Shown one piece after another: positions 52,576 to 60,964 of a stretch of DNA of 60,964 nucleotides. A program made the translations under genes and the position numbers. The first letter of the stretch is position 1. Each line of letters opens with the position of its first letter. Source of the DNA: UMGS755 sp045595795 (GTDB lineage: Bacteria > Bacillota > Clostridia > UBA1381 > UBA9506). The notes under the pieces were generated by a model, which worked only from the letters and a program-made list of their open reading frames with translations, searched no databases and was not told where the DNA came from. Location of the stretch: NCBI GenBank assembly GCA_045595795.1, contig JAZOBC010000053.1, positions 1 to 60,964 on the forward strand, written 5' to 3'.

Positions 52576-52672
52576 TATGAATTTTTCACAATTTTTTTGT
52601 TTCCCTCTCATTTAAAAAACACAACCAAGCCGCTATTTCTCAGCATTTTTTCACCGCTTTTGACAATTTTTA

Positions 52673-52701
52673 TTGATTTCCTCTTTTTAATGTGATATAA
52701 C
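52673..52701 (+). promoter_or_regulatory. Promoter of DUF4364-trxB
   Basis: TTGATT (52673-52678), 17-base spacer, TATAAC (52696-52701). It is divergent from the rho promoter. Confidence 0.6.
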
Positions 52702-52728
52702 TATAATAGAAACAGGAGGCGTTTGTAT

Positions 52729-53298
52729 ATGAAAAAAAACATTTGGGAAAATGTATATTATAGGCTCAAAGACCCCACCGAAATCAAGCTGGCAATTCTG
52801 TATGTCATTTTCTATGCCGACATCCCCGTTCGCGATGTTGAACTCAAGCATTGCATGTTAGAAGCCACCAGTGTTGATTTCTTAGATCTGTGCGACATTC
52901 TCGCTCAGCTCACCGAAGAAAACCACATCAAAACCGTTTGGCGAGATGAAACTGATAAATACGTGCTGACCTCCTCCGGTGAAGACATGATTTCCATGTT
53001 TGAAAATAAACTGCTTCCCAGCGTTAAAAACAGTCTGAAAAACTCAGTTGATCAATATTATAAAAACGAAAGCACACGCAAGTCTCTGCGATGTGATGTG
53101 GTGCCGCTAAGCGACCAGTTGTTTCAGGCAGAACTCGAGCTCAAGGAAGGCAAAACACCACTGCTTGCTATGTCGGTTTTAGCAGGTAGCAAAAATCAGG
53201 CTCTCTCCATTTGCCGCGGTTTTCGCCGTGACCCGTACGGATTTTATAAAAAAATTACAGAGCTTTTATCTCAGGCTGATGAAGAACACGATTCATAA
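52729..53298 (+). CDS. DUF4364 family protein (winged-helix-like)
   Basis: A 189-residue cytoplasmic protein of the clostridial DUF4364 group, which looks like a winged-helix DNA-binding domain (about residues 12-85, IKLAILYVIFYADIPVRDVELKHCML and EENHIKTV..DKYVLTSSGEDMI) plus a C-terminal domain with LSICRGFRRDPYGFYKKI. Function is unknown. AGGAGG precedes the ATG at 52729. It is cotranscribed with trxB, 14 bases away. Confidence 0.8.
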   Translation: MKKNIWENVYYRLKDPTEIKLAILYVIFYADIPVRDVELKHCMLEATSVDFLDLCDILAQLTEENHIKTVWRDETDKYVLTSSGEDMISMFENKLLPSVKNSLKNSVDQYYKNESTRKSLRCDVVPLSDQLFQAELELKEGKTPLLAMSVLAGSKNQALSICRGFRRDPYGFYKKITELLSQADEEHDS

Positions 53299-53312
53299 AA
53301 AGGAGAACTTCT

Positions 53313-54224
53313 ATGTATGATGTTATCATCGCCGGCGGTGGTCCTGCCGGTTTAAATGCAGCGTTATATGCCGCACGCAGCGGCCTCTCCTGCCTTTTGT
53401 TAGAAAAAATGTTTGCTGGTGGGCAAATGACAACCACCTCAACGTTAGAAAACTACATCGGTTTTCCCGATGGTATAGATGCCATCACCTTGGGTATGCA
53501 AATGGAGCAACAGGCAAAAAACGCAGGTGCTACAATTCGATATGAAGAAATCAAGTCGATGGTGCTTTCTGACTCCATTAAAAAAATCACAACGGCTAAA
53601 GAAACTTTAGAAGCAAAAACTGTCATCTTGTGTATGGGGGCTTCCCCTCGACCGCTTGGCGCACCCGGCGAAGAGACCTTTCGTGCCAAGGGTGTTTCAT
53701 ACTGTGCCACCTGCGACGGCGCATTATATAGAGGCAAAACTGTGGCAGTCATCGGTGGCGGTGACACTGCCTTAGAAGATGCACTCGTGTTGGCAAAATA
53801 CTGCGAAAAGGTTTACCTGATTCATCGGCGCGATACGTTCCGCGGCGTGCATACTTTGGTAGAAAAGGTAAGGTCATGTCCCAACATCGAACCTGTCTTA
53901 AACAGCGTTGTGGATGAAATTTGCGGCACCGACCGTGTGGATAGCATCATGGTAACAAATAAGGAAACCAACGCACAAACAACACTTTCCGTTCAAGGCG
54001 TATTTGTAGCGGTTGGCACCACTCCCAATACCGACTTAGTCAAATCGGAACTTCCCTTATCCCCTCAAGGCTATATCGTTACCGACGAAGCAATGCAAAC
54101 GTCCATCAGCGGTGTTTTTGCTGCCGGCGACCTGCGTCAGAAAACTTTACGCCAAGTCATCACAGCCGCTGCTGACGGTGCAATAGCTGCCTACTCAGCA
54201 CTACGCTACTTAACAGAAAACTGA
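53313..54224 (+). CDS. trxB: Thioredoxin reductase-like flavoprotein
   Basis: A 303-residue FAD enzyme with the N-terminal FAD motif IAGGGPAGLNAALYAARSG, redox-active CATCDG (about residue 131), a pyridine-nucleotide motif AVIGGGDTALEDALVLA and the closing GVFAAGDLRQKTLRQVITAAADGAIAA. It reduces thioredoxin or a related partner. No thioredoxin gene is adjacent. AAGGAG precedes the start; a strong terminator follows. Confidence 0.94.
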   Translation: MYDVIIAGGGPAGLNAALYAARSGLSCLLLEKMFAGGQMTTTSTLENYIGFPDGIDAITLGMQMEQQAKNAGATIRYEEIKSMVLSDSIKKITTAKETLEAKTVILCMGASPRPLGAPGEETFRAKGVSYCATCDGALYRGKTVAVIGGGDTALEDALVLAKYCEKVYLIHRRDTFRGVHTLVEKVRSCPNIEPVLNSVVDEICGTDRVDSIMVTNKETNAQTTLSVQGVFVAVGTTPNTDLVKSELPLSPQGYIVTDEAMQTSISGVFAAGDLRQKTLRQVITAAADGAIAAYSALRYLTEN

Positions 54225-54247
54225 TGCAAATATGATTTGGATACAAT

Positions 54248-54290
54248 AAAACAACTCCCTGACCTTACACAGTCAGGGAGTTGTTTTGTT
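54248..54290. terminator. Two-way terminator between trxB and the GldG-type gene
   Basis: A 16-bp perfect stem AAAACAACTCCCTGAC with its complement (54248-54263 with 54272-54287). Confidence 0.92.
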
Positions 54291-54297
54291 TTATTTT

Positions 54298-55728
54298 TTA
54301 TTTATATCTTCTTCTCATAAACACGATAATACCACATGCCAGCACAACAATCGGTACCAGCACAACTAAAATGGTAAACCATGTCCAGAACTGTGAGCTG
54401 CTAATGGTTAAAGAACCGGAGGGAATCTTCTTGATGCGCACCGTAATGGAAGCATCTCCACCGCCTTGCCAACTGATTGCATTTAAGAACACCTCATCAT
54501 TGGCAAAGGATGCTTCTGCAACCAGGTCATTGAACATGAGCGCAGAACCTGAAACCAACAGTCGACTGGTCACAAGTTCACTCGACGTATTGCCTTTTTC
54601 TTTGGTAGCAGAGAGCACCAGGTTAAAGGGACCATCCACATCGCCTGACACTTTCTGGAATGTTTTCTGCTCCATAATAGTCTCTCCGCTTTCCTTTGCA
54701 TAAGCGGTGTCATAGGTCGTCATAACCGGTTCAATCGTCACAGACGCAGGCTTATCAGCTGCTTGCGAAAGTGCATAAGCAAGACCGTAACCGGTGTGAC
54801 GCTCCGTTTCCTTCACTGGTTCTGTAATAGCATGCTCCGCCATTTCAGAGAGCATAATGGGGGGATTATTATATACCATACTGTCTGCATCTATCACAAT
54901 TTGACTTTCACAAACAATACCCCAGTCTGCTGCTAAATACTCATACAAATTCGGCAACGCTTCATGGATTGTGGGATCAACATAAACCTGCACATTACCA
55001 CCGCGGTCTAAATATTGATCTAATTTGTTGATTTCGTCTATTGAAAAGTCAGACTGCGGTGCACTGATAATCACGACCGACTTGTTGTCCTGCGGAAAAT
55101 CCTGCGTCATGGTGTCAAGCTGTTCAACCACATATCCATTCATTTCAAGCGCAGACTTTGCGCCGCTTGAAACATACTCGCCATGACCACTTGTATAGTG
55201 AACGGTTGAAAGCGACATACCATCAACAAAAGCCGCCAATTTCGTGGTCATAATACGCTCAACGTAGCTGTAATTCGAGTCAATGCCGTGATCGCTTCCG
55301 TAAGCAATAAACCCGTTCGGACTCACGACCTCATAACGGTCTCCCTGACGGATAATCACCGTATAATATGACTCAATTTCCTGTCTATATGCTTCAATTT
55401 CCGCAGGATTTTTATCAATATTGATTTCACGCAGCGTAATGTTTGAGTTACATTCAGGATATTTATCCAAAATGTTCATCAGCATAGAACGATTATCATT
55501 TTCTGTTCCGTCTGTTAAAAAGAGCAGCTCCGTAGGCTCATCAATTTGATTAACAATCTCCTTGGTTTCCTCGGTAAGAGCATAAATCTGATCCTCGGTA
55601 AAATCAATTTCCAAAGGAATTTTGCTGTCTAAGGAAACTAAAATTGCATTCAGTAATAACACAATCACCACAGCGCCAATGATAAACGCCTTGGAATTCA
55701 GTGAATACCGAAATTTTTTACGATTCAT
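54298..55728 (-). CDS. GldG-type ABC transporter auxiliary membrane protein
   Basis: A 476-residue protein with membrane segments at both ends (about residues 15-32 and 445-470) and a large extracytoplasmic part of the ABC_transp_aux / DUF4350 type (VHYTSGHGEYVSSGAKSALEMNGYVVEQLD and LDQYLDRGGNVQVYVDPT). It completes an ATPase-permease-auxiliary trio like GldAFG, which in gliding Bacteroidetes supports motility but in Firmicutes has no known role. It follows the permease by 33 bases. Confidence 0.85.
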   Translation of the reverse strand: MNRKKFRYSLNSKAFIIGAVVIVLLLNAILVSLDSKIPLEIDFTEDQIYALTEETKEIVNQIDEPTELLFLTDGTENDNRSMLMNILDKYPECNSNITLREINIDKNPAEIEAYRQEIESYYTVIIRQGDRYEVVSPNGFIAYGSDHGIDSNYSYVERIMTTKLAAFVDGMSLSTVHYTSGHGEYVSSGAKSALEMNGYVVEQLDTMTQDFPQDNKSVVIISAPQSDFSIDEINKLDQYLDRGGNVQVYVDPTIHEALPNLYEYLAADWGIVCESQIVIDADSMVYNNPPIMLSEMAEHAITEPVKETERHTGYGLAYALSQAADKPASVTIEPVMTTYDTAYAKESGETIMEQKTFQKVSGDVDGPFNLVLSATKEKGNTSSELVTSRLLVSGSALMFNDLVAEASFANDEVFLNAISWQGGGDASITVRIKKIPSGSLTISSSQFWTWFTILVVLVPIVVLACGIIVFMRRRYK

Positions 55729-55761
55729 TTTTCTCCATCCTTTCTAAAACCAATATATCGG

Positions 55762-56496
55762 TTATTTCCAGCGTCTTCTTTCAATCACCTGGATTGTCAG
55801 AAAGATAAACAAGCCGGTCAGACTCACAAAATAAAACAGGGGCACAACGTTTAATGTACCTAATGTGAAGTCATAAAACCGATTATTAATGGAGATAAAG
55901 TCTAAAAACCAATCCAGCGCAACACCAACCCAGCGCCAAATACCGGAAAATACTTCTGAAAATTGAAGACCCAAGCCACCCAAAAACCAAAGAAAGAAGA
56001 GAATCGCCAAGGTCGAAACTGCCGCAATCACCTGACTTTCCGTAATGGATGACATAAACATGCCCAGGGCAACAAACAAAAGACCCATAAGAAACAGTCC
56101 CAAATAACCAACCAGTGTTTCAGAAATTGCCGGCGTTCCGTATTGCTCCATAATGGGCACAAACAACAGCGTCGCAGCAACTGAAATCAGCAGAACCGTT
56201 GCGGCTGCCAAAAACTTACCAAACACAATATCCCGCACACGCACCGGTGAAGTCAGAAGCAGCTGATCTGTCTTGCTCTTTCTTTCTTCTGAAAACAAGC
56301 GCATAGTCAGCACCGGAATAACAAACACAAAAATTAGGCTGACATTGGAAAAGAACGCGCTCATGGGCGTAAACTTACCTGCAAGGTTGATAAACACAAA
56401 CATCAGCGATGCAAAGAAAAAGAACGCACTAAAGAAAATATAGCCAACTGGGGTCTTAAAATAAGATTTCAGTTCACGTTTATAAATTGCTTTCAT
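55762..56496 (-). CDS. ABC transporter permease (GldF/ABC-2 type)
   Basis: A 244-residue ABC-2 permease with six hydrophobic segments, starting AIYKRELKSYFKTPVGYIFFSAFFF, a typical GldF/NosY-like opening, and containing RLFSEERKSKTDQLLLTSPV. It overlaps the ATPase gene by 17 bases. Confidence 0.9.
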   Translation of the reverse strand: MKAIYKRELKSYFKTPVGYIFFSAFFFFASLMFVFINLAGKFTPMSAFFSNVSLIFVFVIPVLTMRLFSEERKSKTDQLLLTSPVRVRDIVFGKFLAAATVLLISVAATLLFVPIMEQYGTPAISETLVGYLGLFLMGLLFVALGMFMSSITESQVIAAVSTLAILFFLWFLGGLGLQFSEVFSGIWRWVGVALDWFLDFISINNRFYDFTLGTLNVVPLFYFVSLTGLFIFLTIQVIERRRWK

Positions 56497-57529
56497 TCTT
56501 CTCTTCCCCCTCTGCCATATCTTGTTCGGCAGTCTCTCCGGCTGCCTCGTTCACCAGCTCAATTTCTGTCTCATCTACATCACTCAAGCTGAAACCGCCT
56601 TGTCTCTGTGTCACTTCTAAGAAGATATCCTCTAATGAAAGGTCTACATTTTGAAGTAACAGAATCGGCAACTTCGCCGCTGCCAAGTTGTTAAAGATTG
56701 GCACTCTAACGTCAACACTCGGCTCAGACTCAATAATGAAATCAATCGAATCCTTTTCTTTTCTGCCTAAAGACTTTATGTATTTAACGCCCGCAATGCC
56801 CTCTAAGGCATCTAAAATCTGTCGTTCTTCACCCATTATGCGCATTTGCAGTTTGTTTTCATTCGAAAGAGATTTAGCAAGATTCTCCGGTGTGTCACTG
56901 GCAACCAAGCGACCTTTGTTAATAATAATCACACGCTCACAAATGGCATTGACTTCCTGCAGGATGTGAGAGGACAAAATAACCGTGTGTTCCCGACCGA
57001 GTTGCTTGATAACAGAGCGAATCTCAATAATCTGCTTGGGGTCAAGTCCCACAGTCGGCTCGTCCAAAATTAAAACTTCAGGATTCCCCACCATAGCTTG
57101 AGCCAGACCCACACGTTGCTTATAACCCTTAGAAAGATTGGCAATCATGCGGTTTTGAACATCCGTAATGCGAACGGTTTCGCAAATTTTACTCAAATGT
57201 TCTTCGCGGTCACCCTCCACCTGTTTTAAGTCAAAGACAAAGTCTAAATATTCACGAACCGTCATGTCCATATAAAGGGGCGGATGTTCCGGCAAATAGC
57301 CGATTTTTTTCTTCGCCTCCACAGGATTATCCAAAATGTTATGACCGTCAATGGTCACCTCACCGGCCGTTGCAGAAAGATAGCCGGTTAAAATGTTCAT
57401 GGTTGTAGATTTACCGGCACCGTTAGGCCCTAAAAATCCAAGAATTTCGCCACGTTTTACTGAAAAAGAAATATTGTCAACAGCAAGCTGGCTACCGTAT
57501 TTCTTGGTAAGATTCCTGATTTCAACCAT
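56480..57529 (-). CDS. ABC transporter ATP-binding protein
   Basis: A 349-residue ATPase with Walker A GPNGAGKSTTMN, Q-loop, signature LSKGYKQRVGLAQAM, Walker B VLILDEPTVGLDP and the switch His in ILSSHIL. Past the usual 230 residues it has a long C-terminal part ending in an acidic tail (about 315-349), as in several export ATPases of the GldA type. The permease and auxiliary genes follow, so the three form one exporter of unknown substrate. GGGAGG precedes the ATG. Confidence 0.93.
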   Translation of the reverse strand: MVEIRNLTKKYGSQLAVDNISFSVKRGEILGFLGPNGAGKSTTMNILTGYLSATAGEVTIDGHNILDNPVEAKKKIGYLPEHPPLYMDMTVREYLDFVFDLKQVEGDREEHLSKICETVRITDVQNRMIANLSKGYKQRVGLAQAMVGNPEVLILDEPTVGLDPKQIIEIRSVIKQLGREHTVILSSHILQEVNAICERVIIINKGRLVASDTPENLAKSLSNENKLQMRIMGEERQILDALEGIAGVKYIKSLGRKEKDSIDFIIESEPSVDVRVPIFNNLAAAKLPILLLQNVDLSLEDIFLEVTQRQGGFSLSDVDETEIELVNEAAGETAEQDMAEGEEKNESNL

Positions 57530-57652
57530 TCTTTACCCTCCCAAAATCAAAATAGAATCATATCGACATTGGGCACCAGAAGCAATGCCCTCTGATGCCC
57601 ATGCAAAAATTGTACCATACAAATATAAATATTTTATGAATAAACCGTAAAC

Positions 57653-59437
57653 TTACTCTACGATATCCAGCTTCAGGTGTAATTCTGTAAGCTGCTTCGG
57701 TGCAACTGTGCCCGGTGTCTCTGTCATCAGTTCAGAAGCATCCTTAACCTTGGGGAATGCGATGACGTCACGAATCGAGTCACGTCCGGCAAGAAGCATC
57801 ACCAATCTGTCAAGACCATATGCCATACCACCATGGGGCGGTGTGCCATAACGGAAAGCATTCATCAAGAAGCCAAACTGCTCCCAAGCTTCTTCTTTGG
57901 TAAAGCCTAAGGCTTCAAACATAGTCTGCTGCAGGTCTGTGTCAAAGATACGCAAGCTACCGCCGCCAACCTCATTACCGTTAAAAATCATGTCATAAGC
58001 CTTAGCGCGTGCCTTCTGCGGATTTTCGGTCAAGAGAGGAATATCTTCATCCAAAGGCATGGTGAAGGGATGATGTTTTGCAACATAACGCTCGTCCTCT
58101 TCGCTATACTCAAACAAGGGGAAGTCAACAACCCACAGAAGGTCATATTCATCCTTTTTCAGCATATCAAAACGACGGGCAAGCTCTAAACGAAGATTAC
58201 CCAAAGCGTCATATACAACATCGTTGCGATCTGCCACAAACATAAGAACGTCGCCCACTTCCGCGTCCATTTTCTGCAAAATCGCATCAATTTCTTCCTG
58301 AGCTAAGAACTTAGTGAAGGAAGATTTCAAGCCGTTTTCTTCTACATTAATCCAAGCCATTCCCTTGGCTTTATATGTTTTAACGAAATCAACCAAAGAG
58401 TCAAGATCACGACGAGACAGCTTAGTAGCACCACCCTTACAGTTAATGGCGCGAACGCTGCCACCATTTTTCACTGCATCAGTAAATACCTTAAAGCCAC
58501 AGCTTGCTACAATGTCAGACAGGTCAACCAATTCAAAACCAAAACGTGTATCCGGCTTATCAGAACCATAGCGGTCCATCGCCTCTTGATAAGTCATGCG
58601 ACGGAAGGGTGTTTTCAGGTCAATACCTAAAATTTCCTTAAAGACCTTTTTCATAAAGCCTTCATTCACTTCCAACACGTCATCAATATTAACAAACGAC
58701 ATTTCAAGGTCAATCTGTGTAAATTCAGGCTGACGGTCAGCACGCAAATCTTCATCACGGAAGCATTTAACAATCTGCATATACCGATCCATACCGGACA
58801 ACATTAGAAGCTGCTTGTACAACTGAGGAGACTGAGGCAATGCATAAAAATGACCGGGATGTACACGGCTGGGCACCAAATAGTCTCTGGCACCTTCCGG
58901 GGTGGACTTAGTCAGCATAGGTGTTTCAATTTCCAAAAAGCCCTGTGTGTCAAAATAATCACGAGCCAGCTTACACACTTTATGACGCAGTTCCATCAAA
59001 CGCTGCATATCAGGACGGCGCAGATCTAAATAACGGTATTTCAAGCGAACTTCTTCACGAACATTGCTGTTTTCTTCAATATAAATCGGCGGCGTTTCAG
59101 CCTTAGACAGAATACGCAGCTCTGTTGCACACACTTCAATGGCACCTGTGGGATATTTATCGCTAATCATTTCTTTATCACGAAGAACAACCTTACCCAC
59201 AACAGCCAAAACATATTCACTGCGGATGGAATCTGCTTTTTCAAACAGTTCCTTATCCTGATCCATGTTAAAAACAACCTGCACAATGCCGGAACGATCA
59301 CGCAAACTAACAAAAATAAGACCGCCCAAGTTACGACATACCTGAGCCCAGCCCATTACGGTAACTGTGCTGCCCACATTTGCTTCACGCAATTCGCCGC
59401 ATTTGTGGGTTCTTTTCAGCCCTGCTAAAGTTTCCAT
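57653..59437 (-). CDS. aspS: Aspartyl-tRNA synthetase
   Basis: A 594-residue class II synthetase of the bacterial type: N-terminal OB fold (GWAQVCRNLGGLIFVSLRDRSGIVQVVF), motif 2 FRDEDLRADRQPEFTQIDLEMSF, inserted GAD domain in the middle (about 290-420), and motif 3 GMAYGLDRLVMLLAG. It starts one base after the hisS stop with GGAGG inside hisS, so both are cotranscribed, a standard clostridial pair. Confidence 0.97.
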   Translation of the reverse strand: METLAGLKRTHKCGELREANVGSTVTVMGWAQVCRNLGGLIFVSLRDRSGIVQVVFNMDQDKELFEKADSIRSEYVLAVVGKVVLRDKEMISDKYPTGAIEVCATELRILSKAETPPIYIEENSNVREEVRLKYRYLDLRRPDMQRLMELRHKVCKLARDYFDTQGFLEIETPMLTKSTPEGARDYLVPSRVHPGHFYALPQSPQLYKQLLMLSGMDRYMQIVKCFRDEDLRADRQPEFTQIDLEMSFVNIDDVLEVNEGFMKKVFKEILGIDLKTPFRRMTYQEAMDRYGSDKPDTRFGFELVDLSDIVASCGFKVFTDAVKNGGSVRAINCKGGATKLSRRDLDSLVDFVKTYKAKGMAWINVEENGLKSSFTKFLAQEEIDAILQKMDAEVGDVLMFVADRNDVVYDALGNLRLELARRFDMLKKDEYDLLWVVDFPLFEYSEEDERYVAKHHPFTMPLDEDIPLLTENPQKARAKAYDMIFNGNEVGGGSLRIFDTDLQQTMFEALGFTKEEAWEQFGFLMNAFRYGTPPHGGMAYGLDRLVMLLAGRDSIRDVIAFPKVKDASELMTETPGTVAPKQLTELHLKLDIVE

Positions 59438-60706
59438 TTACTTCAAACCTCCAAGTTGCTCAAAAAATTTTCCCAAAGCATCCAGTTCAATCTCTATTGT
59501 TTCCCCTGTTTCCATGTTTTTTAGCTTAGCGCTGCCGGCTAAAATTTCATTATCACCCAGCACCATGGTATACTTCGCGCCGATTTTGTCGGCATATTTC
59601 ATTTGTGCCTTCACGCTGCGGCTCATGTAATCACGATCCGTAGCAACACCCTGACGACGCAAGTCCGTCACCAGTTTTTGCACAAATAAATCAGCTTTTT
59701 CACCAATATGACCTACAAAGAGATCAACTGCCTCATGACCACCTAAATCAATCTCTAAGTTCTCAAGAAGCAATAAGAGGCGCTCTAAGCCCAAACCAAA
59801 ACCAACAGCGGGCAAGTCCGGTCCACCAAGCTCAGCAACGAGACCGTTGTAGCGTCCGCCACCGCAAACCGTTCCCTGTGCACCAATATTTTTAGAAACA
59901 ATCTCAAAAACGGTACGCGTATAATAATCCAGACCGCGAACAATGGTGCCATCTACTGTATATGAAATACCCATGGCATCCAGACAGCTTTTCAGACGCT
60001 CAAAGTGCGCTTCACAGTCGGGGCAAATATTATCCAATAAAATAGGTGCATGATTATAAATATCCTTGCAGCTTTGCTGTTTACAATCCAAAATACGCAA
60101 AGGATTTTTTTCATATCGCTGACGACATGTTTCACACAAATCCTCTAGATGCGGCTTAAAGTATTCACGCAACTTCTGATTATAAGCCTTGCGGCAATCC
60201 GGACATCCAATGCTGTTAATCTCCAGCTCCACGCCAGTAACACCAAGACGGCGAAACAGTTCAAGTGCCAGCGAAATAACCTCTGCATCCAGCGCCGCAT
60301 CTTCAGCGCCAAACACCTCAACACCAAACTGGTGAAAAGCACGCAAGCGACCTGCCTGAGGCTTTTCATAGCGGAAGCACGGCGTTACATAATAAAGCTT
60401 AGCCGGCAGCGGTTGCGCATAAATTGAGTGCTCAACCAAGCTGCGCACCACCGATGCCGTTCCCTCCGGACGCAAAGTAATGCTGCGGTCACCTTTATCG
60501 TTAAAGGTATACATTTCTTTTTGCACAACGTCAGTGGTCTCACCCACGCCACGTTCAAACAACTCCGTATGTTCAAAAACCGGGGTGCGGATTTCTCTGT
60601 AGCCAAAATCCTGACAAAGTTCCTTCACTGCGGACTCCATTTTGTGCCACTTATATGATTCTTGAGGCAAAACATCATGTGTGCCTCTTGGTGCCTTAAT
60701 CTGCAT
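59438..60706 (-). CDS. hisS: Histidyl-tRNA synthetase
   Basis: A 422-residue class II synthetase with APRGTHDVLP near the start, motif 2 CFRYEKPQAGRLRAFHQFGVE, the HisA motifs RGLDYYTRTVFEI and GGGRYNGL, and motif 3 GFGLGLERLLLLLE, plus the C-terminal anticodon domain. Nine in-frame residues lie upstream, but GGAGA before ATG 60706 favours the shorter form. No T-box leader is visible. Confidence 0.97.
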   Translation of the reverse strand: MQIKAPRGTHDVLPQESYKWHKMESAVKELCQDFGYREIRTPVFEHTELFERGVGETTDVVQKEMYTFNDKGDRSITLRPEGTASVVRSLVEHSIYAQPLPAKLYYVTPCFRYEKPQAGRLRAFHQFGVEVFGAEDAALDAEVISLALELFRRLGVTGVELEINSIGCPDCRKAYNQKLREYFKPHLEDLCETCRQRYEKNPLRILDCKQQSCKDIYNHAPILLDNICPDCEAHFERLKSCLDAMGISYTVDGTIVRGLDYYTRTVFEIVSKNIGAQGTVCGGGRYNGLVAELGGPDLPAVGFGLGLERLLLLLENLEIDLGGHEAVDLFVGHIGEKADLFVQKLVTDLRRQGVATDRDYMSRSVKAQMKYADKIGAKYTMVLGDNEILAGSAKLKNMETGETIEIELDALGKFFEQLGGLK

Positions 60707-60772
60707 AGGCAATGTCTCCATTCTGACTGTCACTTAAAAATAAGCACAAGACAATTAATTATATATTATGTT

Positions 60773-60801
60773 ATTATATCACATAGTCTTCTAAATTGCA
60801 A
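60773..60801 (-). promoter_or_regulatory. Sigma-A-type promoter of hisS-aspS
   Basis: Minus strand TTGCAA (60796-60801), 17-base spacer, perfect TATAAT (60773-60778). It sits about 30 bases inside the presumed IS end. Confidence 0.75.
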
Positions 60802-60822
60802 TTATTTTATTTATTTTCCATA

Positions 60823-60932
60823 GAATAAATATCCCCCCGTATAACGGGGGGTTTTTCATTTTCGGGCATAGCCCTAATACTACTGGCTGCACACAAGTGT
60901 GCTTTTGTATTGGCCTGCCAGCCATGCAACTG
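60823..60932 (-). mobile_element. Right-end noncoding region of a presumed IS200-type element
   Basis: The stretch is dense in hairpins: CCCCCCGT/ACGGGGGG (60833-60840 with 60844-60851), GGGC/GCCC (60864-60874) and GCACAC/GTGTGC (60889-60902). IS200/IS605 elements have imperfect hairpins near their ends and no terminal inverted repeats, and a TnpA-like C-terminal tail lies next to it. The exact end of the element, perhaps near 60823, cannot be fixed from this side alone. Confidence 0.5.
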
Positions 60933-60964
60933 CTACTGACTACCCATAAATGGGTTATGTAAAA
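60933..60964 (-). CDS. C-terminal tail of a presumed IS200/IS605 TnpA transposase (truncated by window edge)
   Basis: The minus strand reads LHNPFMGSQ and then a stop. Many IS200-type TnpA proteins end in a similar NPF-Gly-Ser tail. Only nine codons are inside the window, so the call depends mainly on the hairpin-rich sequence downstream. Confidence 0.4.
   Translation of the reverse strand, partial: LHNPFMGSQ

Noticed and set aside
60833..60857. Intrinsic terminator on the plus strand (CCCCCCGT hairpin with TTTTT)
   Set aside because: No plus-strand gene lies upstream for it to terminate, and the surrounding hairpins suggest an IS end instead.
60707..60964. T-box riboswitch for hisS-aspS
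   Set aside because: I could not find the T-box sequence or an antiterminator pairing in the available 260 bases, and a near-consensus promoter lies only about 60 bases before hisS.

Overview
The window comes from an endospore-forming, Gram-positive anaerobe of the class Clostridia (Bacillota). It carries spoIVA, spoIIIAA-AH, spoVS, lonB, gerW, ypeB-sleB and an SspF-type spore DNA-binding protein. It also has Gram-positive lipid II amidation genes (murT-gatD), pyruvate phosphate dikinase, an [FeFe]-hydrogenase-like protein and S-layer-homology surface proteins. I cannot name the genus; the gene content would suit a gut or other anaerobic clostridium.

Layout. 1-7.5 kb: end of an unknown gene, ppdK, the hydrogenase-like gene, and a leftward operon M50 protease-scpA-scpB-DUF2953-gerW. 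7.8-10.6 kb: a short sspF-like gene, ypeB-sleB, and spoVS. 10.7-17.8 kb: a rightward block trmFO-pcrA, lonB, spoIVA, each unit closed by a clear hairpin terminator. 17.8-21.1 kb: murT-gatD plus an AI-2E-family permease, leftward. 21.2-31.2 kb: an accessory island (below). 31.4-36.2 kb: the spoIIIA operon, then a secreted stalk-domain protein. 37-50 kb: leftward housekeeping genes (unknown zinc-ribbon protein-ligA, mgsA, then queG-U32-dut-NusGII-Gx-maf-mreBCD-mrdA). 50-61 kb: ireB, cobU, rho, DUF4364-trxB, an ABC/GldG-type transporter set, and hisS-aspS, with what looks like the tail of an IS200-type element at the right edge.

The notable part is the island at 21.4-31.2 kb, inserted between murT and spoIIIAA. 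Read leftward it encodes a TetR regulator, a SipW-type signal peptidase, a TasA/camelysin-like fibre protein, an SLH protein with a TasA-like domain, a second SipW, a second TasA-like protein, a 1211-residue BspA-repeat protein with an embedded Hint (intein-like) domain, and a tiny membrane protein. Upstream is a tyrosine recombinase. Between recombinase and TetR lies a segment bounded by inverted 18-bp repeats (one left copy, two right copies). It contains a perfect consensus promoter (TTGACA-17-TATAAT), now facing the surface operon, and a two-way terminator hairpin. I read this as a phase-variable promoter switch for a secreted surface-fibre system, currently ON; a palindrome in the leader is a likely TetR operator. 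The switch is inferred from sequence architecture, not demonstrated.

Gene starts were moved from the longest frame to the best ribosome-binding site where the sequence allowed; this is stated per gene. Statements on GC or codon bias are by eye, not computed.
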